Source of the DNA: an uncultured Bacteroidales bacterium
GTDB lineage: Bacteria > Bacteroidota > Bacteroidia > Bacteroidales > UBA932
Direction of reading: 5' to 3'
Length of the DNA: 49,439 nucleotides
NCBI GenBank assembly: GCA_905235445.1
Contig: CAJOLJ010000010.1
Location: 1-49,439 of the forward strand
Positions within the stretch are counted from its first letter, which is position 1; each line of letters opens with the position of its first letter. The notes under the pieces are model-generated. The model worked only from the letters and a program-made list of their open reading frames with translations. It was not told where the DNA came from and did not search any database. A program made the position numbers and the translations under genes. Positions 16,848 to 27,729 of the stretch are shown in pieces.

Positions 16848-16855
16848 TATATTTG
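16848..16855 (+). promoter_or_regulatory. -7 element for ligA
   Basis: Exact TATATTTG on the plus strand, giving a leader of about 48 nt before the ATG at 16910. No convincing -33 box. Confidence 0.45.
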
Positions 16856-16858
16856 TAA

Positions 16859-19186
<2,328 letters not shown>

Positions 19187-19261
19187 GGGGCACGGAGGTG
19201 GGGGGCGGAGCGATTCGCAACGACTTCAGTACACTGACCAAACAACTGCAATTACAGGAAA

Positions 19262-21706
19262 ATGAGTTATTCACCGTTTACGAGCAAGGACTACGAGGTC
19301 ATCTCCCGGGAGTACGCCGAGCTGAAGGAGGCCGCCAGGAGGCGATGTCCCTCCTCGGAGGAACTGGAAGTGATCCAGCAGGCCTTCGAATTTGCCAGCG
19401 CCGCGCACAAGAATGTGCGGAGGCGCTCCGGTGAACCCTATATCATCCATCCGATAGCGGTGGCCAAGATCGTCGTAACGGAGATCGGCCTCGGTTACAA
19501 GTCCATCTCGGCGGCCCTCCTGCACGATGTCGTGGAGGATACCGACTACACAGTGGAGGACATCGAGAGGCTCTTCGGGAAGAAGATAGCGAGCCTGGTC
19601 GACGGGCTGACGAAGATTAAGACCGTCCTGGACGACAGGAGGCGGATGGGACTCCCCGACGGGGACGAGGCCCCCGGGGGGGAGAGCGAGGACAGGGAAG
19701 AGGAGAGGAGCCTCCAGGCCGAGAACTTCAAGAGGATCCTGCTCACGCTGGGTGACGACGTGAGGGTCGTCCTCATCAAACTCGCGGACCGCCTGCACAA
19801 CTGCAGGACCATAGAGTACATGCCCGAATACAAGCGGGACAAGATACTGTCCGAGACCATGTTCATCTTCGTCCCCCTGGCCCACCGCCTGGGCCTGTAC
19901 GGGATAAAGAGCGAGATGGAGAATATCTGGCTCCGCTACAAGGAGCCGGAGGCCTACAACACCATCACCGGGCTCATCAACCGGGACTCCACCGACAAGG
20001 AGAGGGAGATAGACTCCTTCATCCGCCCCATCGAGGATGCCCTCTCCGCCTCCGGGTTCTCTTTCCACATAAAAAAGAGGGTGAAGACTCCCTATTCCAT
20101 CTGGAAGAAGATGAATACCAAGGGAGTGAGCTTCGAGCAGGTGTATGACCTGTACGCCGTGAGAATCATTTTCTCCCCTCCCCCCGGGAGCAAGGAATCC
20201 GAAAGGGACCAGTGCTACCACATTTTCTCCATCATAACCGGCATTTACGCCTACAAGAGCGACCGCATGCGGGACTGGGTCAAGCACCCGAAGAGCAACG
20301 GCTACGAGGCCCTGCACTGCACGCTTGTGAACGACAAGGGCATGTGGGTGGAGGTCCAGATACGCTCCCGCCGCATGGACGACATAGCGGAGAAGGGCAT
20401 CGCGGCGCACTGGGCCTACAAGAAGGACGGGTACATCTCCTCCTCCGACGGGGCGGTGGACCAGTGGCTCGAGAAAGTGAAGGAGATACTGGTGAACCCG
20501 GACGTAAGCGCCCTGGACCTGCTGGACCTCATACACGAGGACCTCACTTCCTCGCACATAGTGGTATTCACCCCGAAGGGGGACCAGCGGAGCGTGGAGA
20601 AGGGTTCCACGGCACTGGATTTTGCGTTCCAGATACACTCGGACATCGGCCGCACCGCGATAGCGGCCAAGGTGAACCTGAAATTGGTCTCCCTCTCCTA
20701 CGAACTGCGTAGCGGGGACACCGTCGAGATCATTACCGCCCAGAGCCAGACTCCCAAGAAGGAATGGCTCCAGTTCGTCCGGACCCGCCATGCCAAGAGC
20801 CTGATAATGGACTATTTCCGGTCCATGCGTCCCGAGGTCATAGCTTTCGGACGCAGCCAGCTGGAGGAAAAGCTCTCGCAGATGAACGTCCCCCTCTCGG
20901 AGGATCTCATGCGGGAACTGACGGCGGTCCTGTCCATAAACAGCCCCAACGAGATCCTCTTCCGTTACGGCCTCGGGCTGATCTCCTTCGAGAGGATAGC
21001 ATCCGCGGTGGACCTCGACCGGTACCGTCCCCGTCCCTCTTCGATCATCGACTACATCAAGGGGTTCGGAAGGAGGGATTTCCAGAAATCCCGCGACAAT
21101 GCGGAGCCCTCGGAGGGCTCCGCCCCCGCCAGGGTGAAGGTCCCGCAGGCAACCCCGCCACCCGCCTCGCTTGGCGAGAACTTCGACAGGACGGCCTTCC
21201 ACATGGACTCCCCCGCCGACCCGTACCGCTACGCCATGGCCCCGTGCTGCAACCCCATTGCCGGGGAGAGCGTCGTGGGGTTCTTCGCCCCCGACGGCAG
21301 CATCACGGTCCACAGGAAGTCCTGCTCCGTGGCCGAGCGCATATCCACCAAGCACGGGGACTGGATAGTGCTTCCCCGCTGGAGCTCCCAGTCCTCCCTC
21401 CAGAGGGAGTATCCCGTGAGGATAACCATGCGGGGGATTGACAGGGTGGGGCTGCTGAGCGACATCACCAAGTACATATCCCTGGTGATGGGAATGAATA
21501 TCAAGCACTTGACCCTGGACACTTCCGGTGGCATATTCCAGGGCCATATCGACCTGCAGGTCAAGGACAAGGAGGTCCTTGGGAGCCTCCTCGAGCAGCT
21601 CCGCCATGTCGACGGGATAAGCGAGCTGGAGAGAATCGACCTGCCGGGGAAGACGGATGATGACGGGGGAAGGGACGGAGGGGCCTCTCCCGCTCTTGTC
21701 CAGTAG
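19262..21706 (+). CDS. bifunctional (p)ppGpp synthetase/hydrolase, Rel/SpoT family
   Basis: Controls the stringent-response alarmone (p)ppGpp. 814 residues. The N-terminal HD hydrolase has His49, His63 and His88-Asp89 (LLHDVVEDTD) and KLADRLHN, so it looks active. A charged insert (~122-150) interrupts it. The synthetase domain has KTPYSIWKKM, YDLYAVRII, HPKSNGYEALHCTL and EVQIRS, also intact. A TGS domain (VFTPKGDQRSVEKG), a helical region and a C-terminal ACT domain follow. Both active sites appear complete, hence bifunctional. It lies 75 bp downstream of ligA and 59 bp upstream of a lipoprotein gene, probably co-transcribed. Confidence 0.95.
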   Translation: MSYSPFTSKDYEVISREYAELKEAARRRCPSSEELEVIQQAFEFASAAHKNVRRRSGEPYIIHPIAVAKIVVTEIGLGYKSISAALLHDVVEDTDYTVEDIERLFGKKIASLVDGLTKIKTVLDDRRRMGLPDGDEAPGGESEDREEERSLQAENFKRILLTLGDDVRVVLIKLADRLHNCRTIEYMPEYKRDKILSETMFIFVPLAHRLGLYGIKSEMENIWLRYKEPEAYNTITGLINRDSTDKEREIDSFIRPIEDALSASGFSFHIKKRVKTPYSIWKKMNTKGVSFEQVYDLYAVRIIFSPPPGSKESERDQCYHIFSIITGIYAYKSDRMRDWVKHPKSNGYEALHCTLVNDKGMWVEVQIRSRRMDDIAEKGIAAHWAYKKDGYISSSDGAVDQWLEKVKEILVNPDVSALDLLDLIHEDLTSSHIVVFTPKGDQRSVEKGSTALDFAFQIHSDIGRTAIAAKVNLKLVSLSYELRSGDTVEIITAQSQTPKKEWLQFVRTRHAKSLIMDYFRSMRPEVIAFGRSQLEEKLSQMNVPLSEDLMRELTAVLSINSPNEILFRYGLGLISFERIASAVDLDRYRPRPSSIIDYIKGFGRRDFQKSRDNAEPSEGSAPARVKVPQATPPPASLGENFDRTAFHMDSPADPYRYAMAPCCNPIAGESVVGFFAPDGSITVHRKSCSVAERISTKHGDWIVLPRWSSQSSLQREYPVRITMRGIDRVGLLSDITKYISLVMGMNIKHLTLDTSGGIFQGHIDLQVKDKEVLGSLLEQLRHVDGISELERIDLPGKTDDDGGRDGGASPALVQ

Positions 21707-21765
21707 AGAGAGAAACGAAGCACTGACCGGAGTGCAGATCAGTAGTTTGTGTACTTACAGAGCAG

Positions 21766-23616
21766 ATGAATAGGAAAAAAACATACCTCAACGCCGGCCG
21801 TCCCGGGGAAGGGAGCGGCAGGGGGGCCCTGTGGGGCCTTGCCGCCGTCCTGGCAGCAGTCCTGGGCCCGGTCCTTTTCGCCCCCTCGTGCGCGAACACC
21901 AAGACCCCGCCCACCGGCGGCAAGAAGGATACCATCCCTCCCGTCATCGTGGGCCTGCGTCCCCTCCCCGGGGATGTGAACGTGCCCACCGACACCAAGA
22001 TACAGATCACCTTCGACGAGTACGTGACCGTGAAGGAGCCCAAGGGCATCTACCTTTCCCCTCCCCTCTCCAAGGCCCCGCGCTACAGGCTCAAGGGGAA
22101 AACGGTGGAAGTGTATTTCGAGGAACCGCTGAGGGACTCGACGACTTATACCCTGAACCTCATAGGTGCCATCGCGGACAACAACGAGGGCAACATGTAC
22201 CCCGGGTTCACGCTGTATTTCTCGACGGGACCCTCCCTGGACTCGATGCTCGTCACGGGCACCGTGGTTGACTGCAATACCCTGCAGCCCGTCAAGGGGG
22301 CGACCGTCATGATGTACAGGGACCTCGCCGACTCGGCCCTGTTCCTCTCCACCCCCGACGCTTCGGTGCGTACGGACGACTGGGGCTACTTCGCGCTGAG
22401 GAACGTGGCTGCGGCCCCGTACCGCCTGTACGCCATATTGGACGAGGCCAACAACAACAAGTACGACCCGGACAACGACAAGGTCGCCTTCGTGGACTCC
22501 GTCATCATTCCTTCCATAGTGGTGAACGACACCCTCCCCGAGGTGCTGAAGTACGACATGAAGGACTCTGCGCACTGCATGGCCAGGAACAGCCAGTACG
22601 AGCTGGCGCTTTTCCGTGAAAGGCCTTCCAAGCAGCTGATAAAGGAGCACAAGAGGACCGCTCCAAGGAGTTTCTACATGTCATTCATGGCCCCGGACGC
22701 CAAGATAGACTCCATGTGGATCCGTGGCATCCCCCATAACCGTCTCATCACCCAGTTCAATATCCAGAGGGACTCCCTGGAGGTATGGGTGAACGACAGG
22801 CGCAGGATGCCCGATACCCTGCATGTGTTCGTCGATTACCTCAAGACCGACTCCCTCGGGAAGCTCGAGCCCTTCACCGAGCATCTGAGGCTCTATGAGG
22901 AAGGGGGCTCCAAGTCCGGCGGCAGGAGAAGTTCCCGCCGGGACCTCAAGCATGATGACACTACCTGCGTCGTGGAAATCAAGGCGGAGGCGGACAAGGT
23001 GGAGCAGGACGGTTTCGTGTTCAACTTCAAGTACCCCATAATCTGGGAAGGCTTCGACTCGGTGACACTCAAGTCCGTCAACCCCCGCCAGCAGGAGGCC
23101 ATGATGAATTTCAAGGTCAGGCGCGACTCCCTGAACCTGAGGCGTTACACCCTCACTCCCACGGAGAAGCTGCTGCCCGGATACGAGTACATCCTCAAGG
23201 TTCCCTGGAGGCAGTTCCGCGATATCAACGGCTACTACAACGACTCCTCCCAGGTCAAGGTGTCCCTCCCCAAGGACGACAAGCTCGCTTCCCTGACCCT
23301 CAACCTCAGCGGAGTGAATGCCAAGTACATCGTGGACCTCCTCAACGAGAAGAGGGACAAGGTGGTGAGGTCCTATGTCATAGAGGAGGACGGCTCCCTC
23401 CTCTTCCCCTACATCAAGGGCGGCTCGAAATATTCCATCCGCCTCACCGAGGACCGCAACCGCAACGGCGTGGTCGACACGGGCTCCCTGCTGGAGCACA
23501 GGATGCCCGAGAAGGTGAAACTCTTTCGCCTAAGGGACGGGGGCTACCTCCTGAACATCCCCGAGGGGGCGGAACTTGAGCAGAACATAGACGTGGCGGC
23601 ACTCTTCGCGGATTAG
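21766..23616 (+). CDS. lipoprotein with N-terminal Ig-like (Big_5) domain
   Basis: Exported protein of 616 residues. A long n-region precedes a hydrophobic core (~21-38) ending in APSC, a slightly atypical lipobox with Cys42. Residues ~55-150 match the bacterial Ig-like fold found in many Bacteroidetes lipoproteins (GGKKDTIPPVI, FDEYVTV). Residues ~160-235 look like a carboxypeptidase-regulatory-type domain (LQPVKGATVMMYRD, DDWGYFALRN, EANNNKYDPDNDK). The rest is beta-rich with no recognised domain. It probably sits in the outer membrane. The next gene, 30 bp on, codes for a barrel-like protein, so the two may work together. Function unknown. Confidence 0.78.
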   Translation: MNRKKTYLNAGRPGEGSGRGALWGLAAVLAAVLGPVLFAPSCANTKTPPTGGKKDTIPPVIVGLRPLPGDVNVPTDTKIQITFDEYVTVKEPKGIYLSPPLSKAPRYRLKGKTVEVYFEEPLRDSTTYTLNLIGAIADNNEGNMYPGFTLYFSTGPSLDSMLVTGTVVDCNTLQPVKGATVMMYRDLADSALFLSTPDASVRTDDWGYFALRNVAAAPYRLYAILDEANNNKYDPDNDKVAFVDSVIIPSIVVNDTLPEVLKYDMKDSAHCMARNSQYELALFRERPSKQLIKEHKRTAPRSFYMSFMAPDAKIDSMWIRGIPHNRLITQFNIQRDSLEVWVNDRRRMPDTLHVFVDYLKTDSLGKLEPFTEHLRLYEEGGSKSGGRRSSRRDLKHDDTTCVVEIKAEADKVEQDGFVFNFKYPIIWEGFDSVTLKSVNPRQQEAMMNFKVRRDSLNLRRYTLTPTEKLLPGYEYILKVPWRQFRDINGYYNDSSQVKVSLPKDDKLASLTLNLSGVNAKYIVDLLNEKRDKVVRSYVIEEDGSLLFPYIKGGSKYSIRLTEDRNRNGVVDTGSLLEHRMPEKVKLFRLRDGGYLLNIPEGAELEQNIDVAALFAD

Positions 23617-23646
23617 CCCACCCCACCCACCGAAGCAGAAGTGAAG

Positions 23647-24555
23647 ATGATGATACTTCCAATGGTTACAACATATAAGCAAAAGCGCCGCACCGCTTCC
23701 CCGGGGGCCCTCCTCCTTGCGGTGGCCCTCTTCTGTGCCCTGTCCCTCCCCTCCCGGGCCCAGAATAATGGTGATGTGACCATCACCCTGGAGGAGGAGT
23801 ACACGGATGCCTATCTCGACTCCATCGACATCAATAAGTCCCTTCCCATCAACGACTACTTCCTGGTGGGACTCCAGTACGGGGGCGGGCTTCACTGGAT
23901 GGATTTCAACCCGACGAAGAGGCAGGGACGCCTCCCTCTCATCGGGGATGTGGGCGCCACCGTCACTTTCCACAACAAGATGTTCGGCATGATGCCCTAC
24001 TTCGGGCTCCAGGTGGGTGCGTTCTACGGGCGGGACGGATACGTCTTCAAGCAGAACGACGAGGGGGAGTATTCCTCCCACGTTGACGGTGCGGTCACGG
24101 CCACCTACAACATCGCATGGGGGGAGATGCTTTCCCATTTCCATGTGGACATATGGAAAATCAAGCTGATAGCCGAGGCGGGCCCGTTCCTCGGTTACCG
24201 CCTCTCCATCCACAGGGAAGGCCCCTGGATGGACCCTGAATTCGCCGACACATTCCATGACTATGAGAGGAGATGGGAGTTCGGCGTCAAGGGCGGGGCA
24301 GGAATCGGGGTCATCCTTGACCCCATCGAGGTACACTTCAAGGCGGGACTCAAGTGGGGCTGGTCCTCGCTCTATGAGCCGGACTACAACTCCCCCTACT
24401 ACTACCGCTTCGCCTATCCCCTGGACATAGTGATCTCGGTGGGAGTGCACTACCAGCTGACCAAGCGAACCGGCAAGACGTCCCACCAGCTTAGAAGGGA
24501 AGCCCGCGACCTGGTGTACAACAGGGGCGCAGGAGGGTACGAAACACCCAGGTAG
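23647..24555 (+). CDS. exported beta-barrel-like outer-membrane protein
   Basis: Protein of about 302 residues with a signal peptide (hydrophobic GALLLAVALFCALSL, cleavage after SRAQ). The mature part has alternating aromatic strands (LVGLQYGGGLHWMDF, YFGLQVGAFYGRDGY, FGVKGGAGIGV, LDIVISVGVHYQL) typical of a small outer-membrane barrel. I chose the first ATG (23647). An in-frame GTG at 23641 and an ATG at 23662 are alternatives. It lies between the Ig-like lipoprotein and ispG on the same strand. No specific function is recognised. Confidence 0.7.
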   Translation: MMILPMVTTYKQKRRTASPGALLLAVALFCALSLPSRAQNNGDVTITLEEEYTDAYLDSIDINKSLPINDYFLVGLQYGGGLHWMDFNPTKRQGRLPLIGDVGATVTFHNKMFGMMPYFGLQVGAFYGRDGYVFKQNDEGEYSSHVDGAVTATYNIAWGEMLSHFHVDIWKIKLIAEAGPFLGYRLSIHREGPWMDPEFADTFHDYERRWEFGVKGGAGIGVILDPIEVHFKAGLKWGWSSLYEPDYNSPYYYRFAYPLDIVISVGVHYQLTKRTGKTSHQLRREARDLVYNRGAGGYETPR

Positions 24556-24642
24556 GACCGTAGGCGAACCGCATAGGCGTAGCTGCCCCTATCGGTGCAT
24601 ACGTAAAATGAACAATTGACACACAATAAATACCACCCCATC

Positions 24643-26022
24643 ATGAAATACCTTACCGCCCGCATAGGGGATCTTACCATTGGGAACGGAGAGAGGATAG
24701 CTGTCCAGACCATGTGCAACACCCACACCTCCGATGTGGTGGCCACCACCACTCAGTGCATCAGCATGTGCGAAGCCGGGGCCGACATCATAAGGATAAC
24801 CTGTCCGGGACTCCCGGATGTGGAACCTCTAAGGAAAATACGGACCAATATCCGCGATCTGGGTTATGATGTTCCCATCGTGGCGGACATCCATTTCTCT
24901 TCGAAGACAGCCATTGCCGTGGCCCCCTTCGTGGACAAGGTCCGGATCAATCCGGGGAACTTCCACCCCGACCACGAAAAAGCCTGCAGCGAGCTTGCCA
25001 CTCTCCTGGAAGTGTGCAAGGACTACGGCACAGCCGTCCGCATCGGGCTCAACCACGGTTCCCTCGGGAAGAGGATAACCGACAAGTACGGAAACACCCC
25101 CGAGGCCATGGCCCTCGCCGCCATGGAATGGATAGAGCTCTGCGAGGCCCAGTCCTTCGGGAACCTCGTCGTATCCCTCAAGTCCTCCAACACAGTCGTG
25201 ATGGTCGAGGCCTACAGAATCCTCGACAGGATGATGAAAGAAAAGAACATGGTGTATCCCCTGCACCTCGGGGTGACCGAGGCCGGGAACGGCGACTCGG
25301 GAAGGATCAAGTCGCATGTGGGGATTTCCGCGCTGCTTGAGGAGGAGATCGGCGATACCGTGAGGGTCTCCCTCACCGAGGACCCCGTGGCCGAGATACC
25401 CGAGGGACAGTACCTCTCGGGGCGTTACTCCACTGACGAGCAGGATTTCTTCGAGTCCTCGTTGCACCATTTCGAGGATCTCGACTATCATGATGACAGT
25501 GGCCTGAGCGGGGAAGGCAGGAACTTTGTCGCCACCTACCACAGCGAGTCCCGGGAGCAGCTTCTGCGCGACCTCTCCTGCGACTGGGGCCCGGACCTGC
25601 TGGACAGGAGGATAGACTCCGTCAAGATAGTGGGTGACTACATCGACAAAGACGGAAGGATCGTGGACCTGGAGGCAAGCGGGGAGGGGGCTTATTTCGA
25701 GGACGAACTCATGCAGGCCTGCCGCCGCCGCTTCTACAAGCCGGAGTACATAGCCTGCCCCGGGTGCGGAAGGACAATGTACGACCTGCAGGGGGCGTTC
25801 GAGGCAGTGAAAGAGAAGACCTCGCACCTGAGGAACGTCGTCATAGCCGTCATGGGATGCGTGGTCAACGGTCCCGGGGAGATGGCGGATGCGGACTGGG
25901 GCTATGTCGGGGAAGGCAACGGAAAGGTATCCATCTACAAGGGAAGGACCCCCGTGATGATGCACGTCCCCGAGGCCGAGGCCCCCGGTAAGCTGCTGGA
26001 ACTCATCGAGAAGGAGCTCTAG
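24643..26022 (+). CDS. ispG: 4-hydroxy-3-methylbut-2-enyl diphosphate synthase
   Basis: Iron-sulfur enzyme of the MEP isoprenoid pathway that converts MEcPP to HMBPP. 459 residues. The N-terminal TIM barrel starts with IGNGERIAVQTMCN and includes VADIHF and RINPGN. The C-terminal 4Fe-4S domain has Cys372 and Cys375 (CPGCGRT), Cys406 (GCVVNGPGE) and Glu413. About 100 extra residues lie between barrel and cluster domain compared with E. coli IspG (372 residues). Full Bacteroidetes and plant enzymes carry a larger insert (total about 600). I start at the ATG at 24643; an upstream TTG at 24616 is unlikely. Last gene of the plus-strand run, closed by the terminator at 26045. Confidence 0.94.
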   Translation: MKYLTARIGDLTIGNGERIAVQTMCNTHTSDVVATTTQCISMCEAGADIIRITCPGLPDVEPLRKIRTNIRDLGYDVPIVADIHFSSKTAIAVAPFVDKVRINPGNFHPDHEKACSELATLLEVCKDYGTAVRIGLNHGSLGKRITDKYGNTPEAMALAAMEWIELCEAQSFGNLVVSLKSSNTVVMVEAYRILDRMMKEKNMVYPLHLGVTEAGNGDSGRIKSHVGISALLEEEIGDTVRVSLTEDPVAEIPEGQYLSGRYSTDEQDFFESSLHHFEDLDYHDDSGLSGEGRNFVATYHSESREQLLRDLSCDWGPDLLDRRIDSVKIVGDYIDKDGRIVDLEASGEGAYFEDELMQACRRRFYKPEYIACPGCGRTMYDLQGAFEAVKEKTSHLRNVVIAVMGCVVNGPGEMADADWGYVGEGNGKVSIYKGRTPVMMHVPEAEAPGKLLELIEKEL

Positions 26023-26041
26023 AGCCCGCCCCGTCAAAACT

Positions 26042-26077
26042 AAAGGGAGGCCGCAGTCGGTCTCCCCTATTTATTTT
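26042..26077. terminator. bidirectional terminator between ispG and psd
   Basis: GGGAGGCC (26045-26052) pairs with GGTCTCCC (26059-26066) with one G-T pair. It is followed by CTATTTATTTT on plus and TTTAGTTTTG on minus, so it can end both converging operons. Confidence 0.85.
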
Positions 26078-26100
26078 ACGGCCCCACTCACCCCTCCTGG

Positions 26101-26763
26101 CTAGGCTTTCAGTCTTGCGATGGGACTTTCAGCGGCCACGGTCTTGTCCCCTACCTTTACCAGCACTTCGGCGTCCAGGGGAAGGAACATGTCGATGCGG
26201 GAACCGAACTTGATGATGCCGCACTGCTCTCCCGCCACTGTGGTCATGCCTTCCTTTGAGTTGCATACTATCCTGCGGGCGAAAGTGCCCGCTATCTGCT
26301 TGAAGAATACGTCCCCGCCGGGACTGGATATGCAGGTGGAGGAATGTTCGTTGAGGTCGGAGGACTTCGGCAGGAAGGCCAGCATGTACTTGCCGGGATG
26401 GTACTTGTAGTAGGTGATGGTGCCAGTGAGCGGCCAGAAGTTCGCATGAACGTCGAAGAAGTCCATGTAGGTGGATACCTTTATGCAGTTCATGTGGAGG
26501 AACTCCTTCTCGTAGGCGACGCAGATTTCAACGATTTTCCCGTCCGCCACTGCAGACACCACGCTCTGCGAACCCGCTTTCCCCCTCTCGGGGACTCGGT
26601 GGAACCATACCACGAAGAACATGAAAAGGAGGGCTAGGGTGTTTACCGGGACAAGAATCCATAGGTTGCGGCAAAAGATGTCCAGCGGGGCCAGGGCGGC
26701 GGCAACTATGCCGCACACAACGGCAATGGTCCCGTAAGAGTCTGAGTCTATTCTCCTTATCAT
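26101..26763 (-). CDS. psd: phosphatidylserine decarboxylase proenzyme
   Basis: Makes phosphatidylethanolamine from phosphatidylserine at the inner membrane. 220 residues, the short form. Two hydrophobic segments (~11-30 and ~35-55) anchor the N-terminus. The self-cleavage site is Gly187-Ser188 in KFGSRIDMF, where the serine becomes the pyruvoyl group. FDVHANFWPLTG (His106) and LNEHSS are the other conserved parts. It lies 23 bp after cdsA on the same strand, which pairs CDP-diacylglycerol synthesis with its later use. Last gene of the rsfS-ftsH-cdsA-psd set. Confidence 0.93.
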   Translation of the reverse strand: MIRRIDSDSYGTIAVVCGIVAAALAPLDIFCRNLWILVPVNTLALLFMFFVVWFHRVPERGKAGSQSVVSAVADGKIVEICVAYEKEFLHMNCIKVSTYMDFFDVHANFWPLTGTITYYKYHPGKYMLAFLPKSSDLNEHSSTCISSPGGDVFFKQIAGTFARRIVCNSKEGMTTVAGEQCGIIKFGSRIDMFLPLDAEVLVKVGDKTVAAESPIARLKA

Positions 26764-26786
26764 AGAGTGTTAGGTGCGATGAGTGT

Positions 26787-27617
26787 TTATAGGAGGCCCG
26801 TCAGGACCAGGTATACAAGGGCCGCTGGAAGGGCCATGATGGAGGAGTCGAACCTGTCCAGGAGACCTCCGTGCCCGGGGATTATGCTGCCGGAGTCCTT
26901 GAGGTCGTAGGTCCTCTTCCAGAGCGACTCGAACAGGTCCCCGTACACCCCGGCCACGTGCATCACAATGGCAAGGCCGATGCTCTGGATGAGGGGATAT
27001 CCCAGGAGGGCGGTCACCTGCAGTATGACGGCCGCACTCACCGAGCAGGCCAGCCCCCCGAAGAAGCCCACCCATGATTTTTTCGGGGAAATCGACGGGA
27101 AGAGCTTGGCGGGGATCCTTTTGCCCAGAAGGACCCCGAAGAGGTAGGCCCCCACGTCAGAGGACCAGATGATTATGAACAGGTACAGAAGCAGCTTCCC
27201 CGAGAAGTTCCCCTCCCCGTCGAAAGCGAGGAAGGAGGATACCGATATGGGGACCGCAATGTACAGGAGCCCGGTGTAGATGTGCGAGAACATCCGGAAG
27301 TCCCCCCTGTCATTGGAATAGATGGACATTCCCATCAGTACGAGCAGGGGGATCATGGCGATGCTCATGTAGCGCAGGGGAAAATCCCAGACGCAGTTGC
27401 AGAAGATCAGGGCAAAGAAGGTAACCCCGGTCACTATGGCCACGATCCTCGAGTACCTGAACTTCCCCCCGAATGTCATCCGGTAGTATTCCGTCATCAT
27501 TCCCACTATCATCAGGATGAACAGGGCGGCGAACAGGAACTTGTTCACCAGCAGTCCGCCGAGCATTATCCCGATGAACAGGATGCCCGAGAGTGTCCTT
27601 ATGAGGATGTCCTTCAT
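26787..27617 (-). CDS. cdsA: phosphatidate cytidylyltransferase
   Basis: Integral membrane enzyme that makes CDP-diacylglycerol from CTP and phosphatidate. About 276 residues with seven to eight hydrophobic helices. The CDP-diglyceride synthetase signature lies near the C-terminus: KRTYDLKDSGSIIPGHGG followed by LDRFDS. I start at the ATG at 27617 (MKDILIRTL), because the upstream in-frame stretch to 27695 has no membrane helix and lies in the gap after ftsH. It is 112 bp downstream of ftsH and 23 bp upstream of psd. Confidence 0.94.
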   Translation of the reverse strand: MKDILIRTLSGILFIGIMLGGLLVNKFLFAALFILMIVGMMTEYYRMTFGGKFRYSRIVAIVTGVTFFALIFCNCVWDFPLRYMSIAMIPLLVLMGMSIYSNDRGDFRMFSHIYTGLLYIAVPISVSSFLAFDGEGNFSGKLLLYLFIIIWSSDVGAYLFGVLLGKRIPAKLFPSISPKKSWVGFFGGLACSVSAAVILQVTALLGYPLIQSIGLAIVMHVAGVYGDLFESLWKRTYDLKDSGSIIPGHGGLLDRFDSSIMALPAALVYLVLTGLL

Positions 27618-27729
27618 TGTCAGATGGAGTGTGTGCCGGGTTTGATGGTTTATGGGAGGCTGTTTGAAAAGGGAAAGGGGGGAGGCCCGTGCCACGGGGT
27701 GTGAGGCGCTCCCCCTCCCCGGTCAATGC

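Noticed and set aside
19271..21607. Very long open frame antisense to the Rel/SpoT gene (778 codons)
   Set aside because: GC-rich coding DNA often leaves the antisense frame open. The translation is rich in Gly, His, Val and Leu with no motif, while the plus strand encodes an intact Rel/SpoT.
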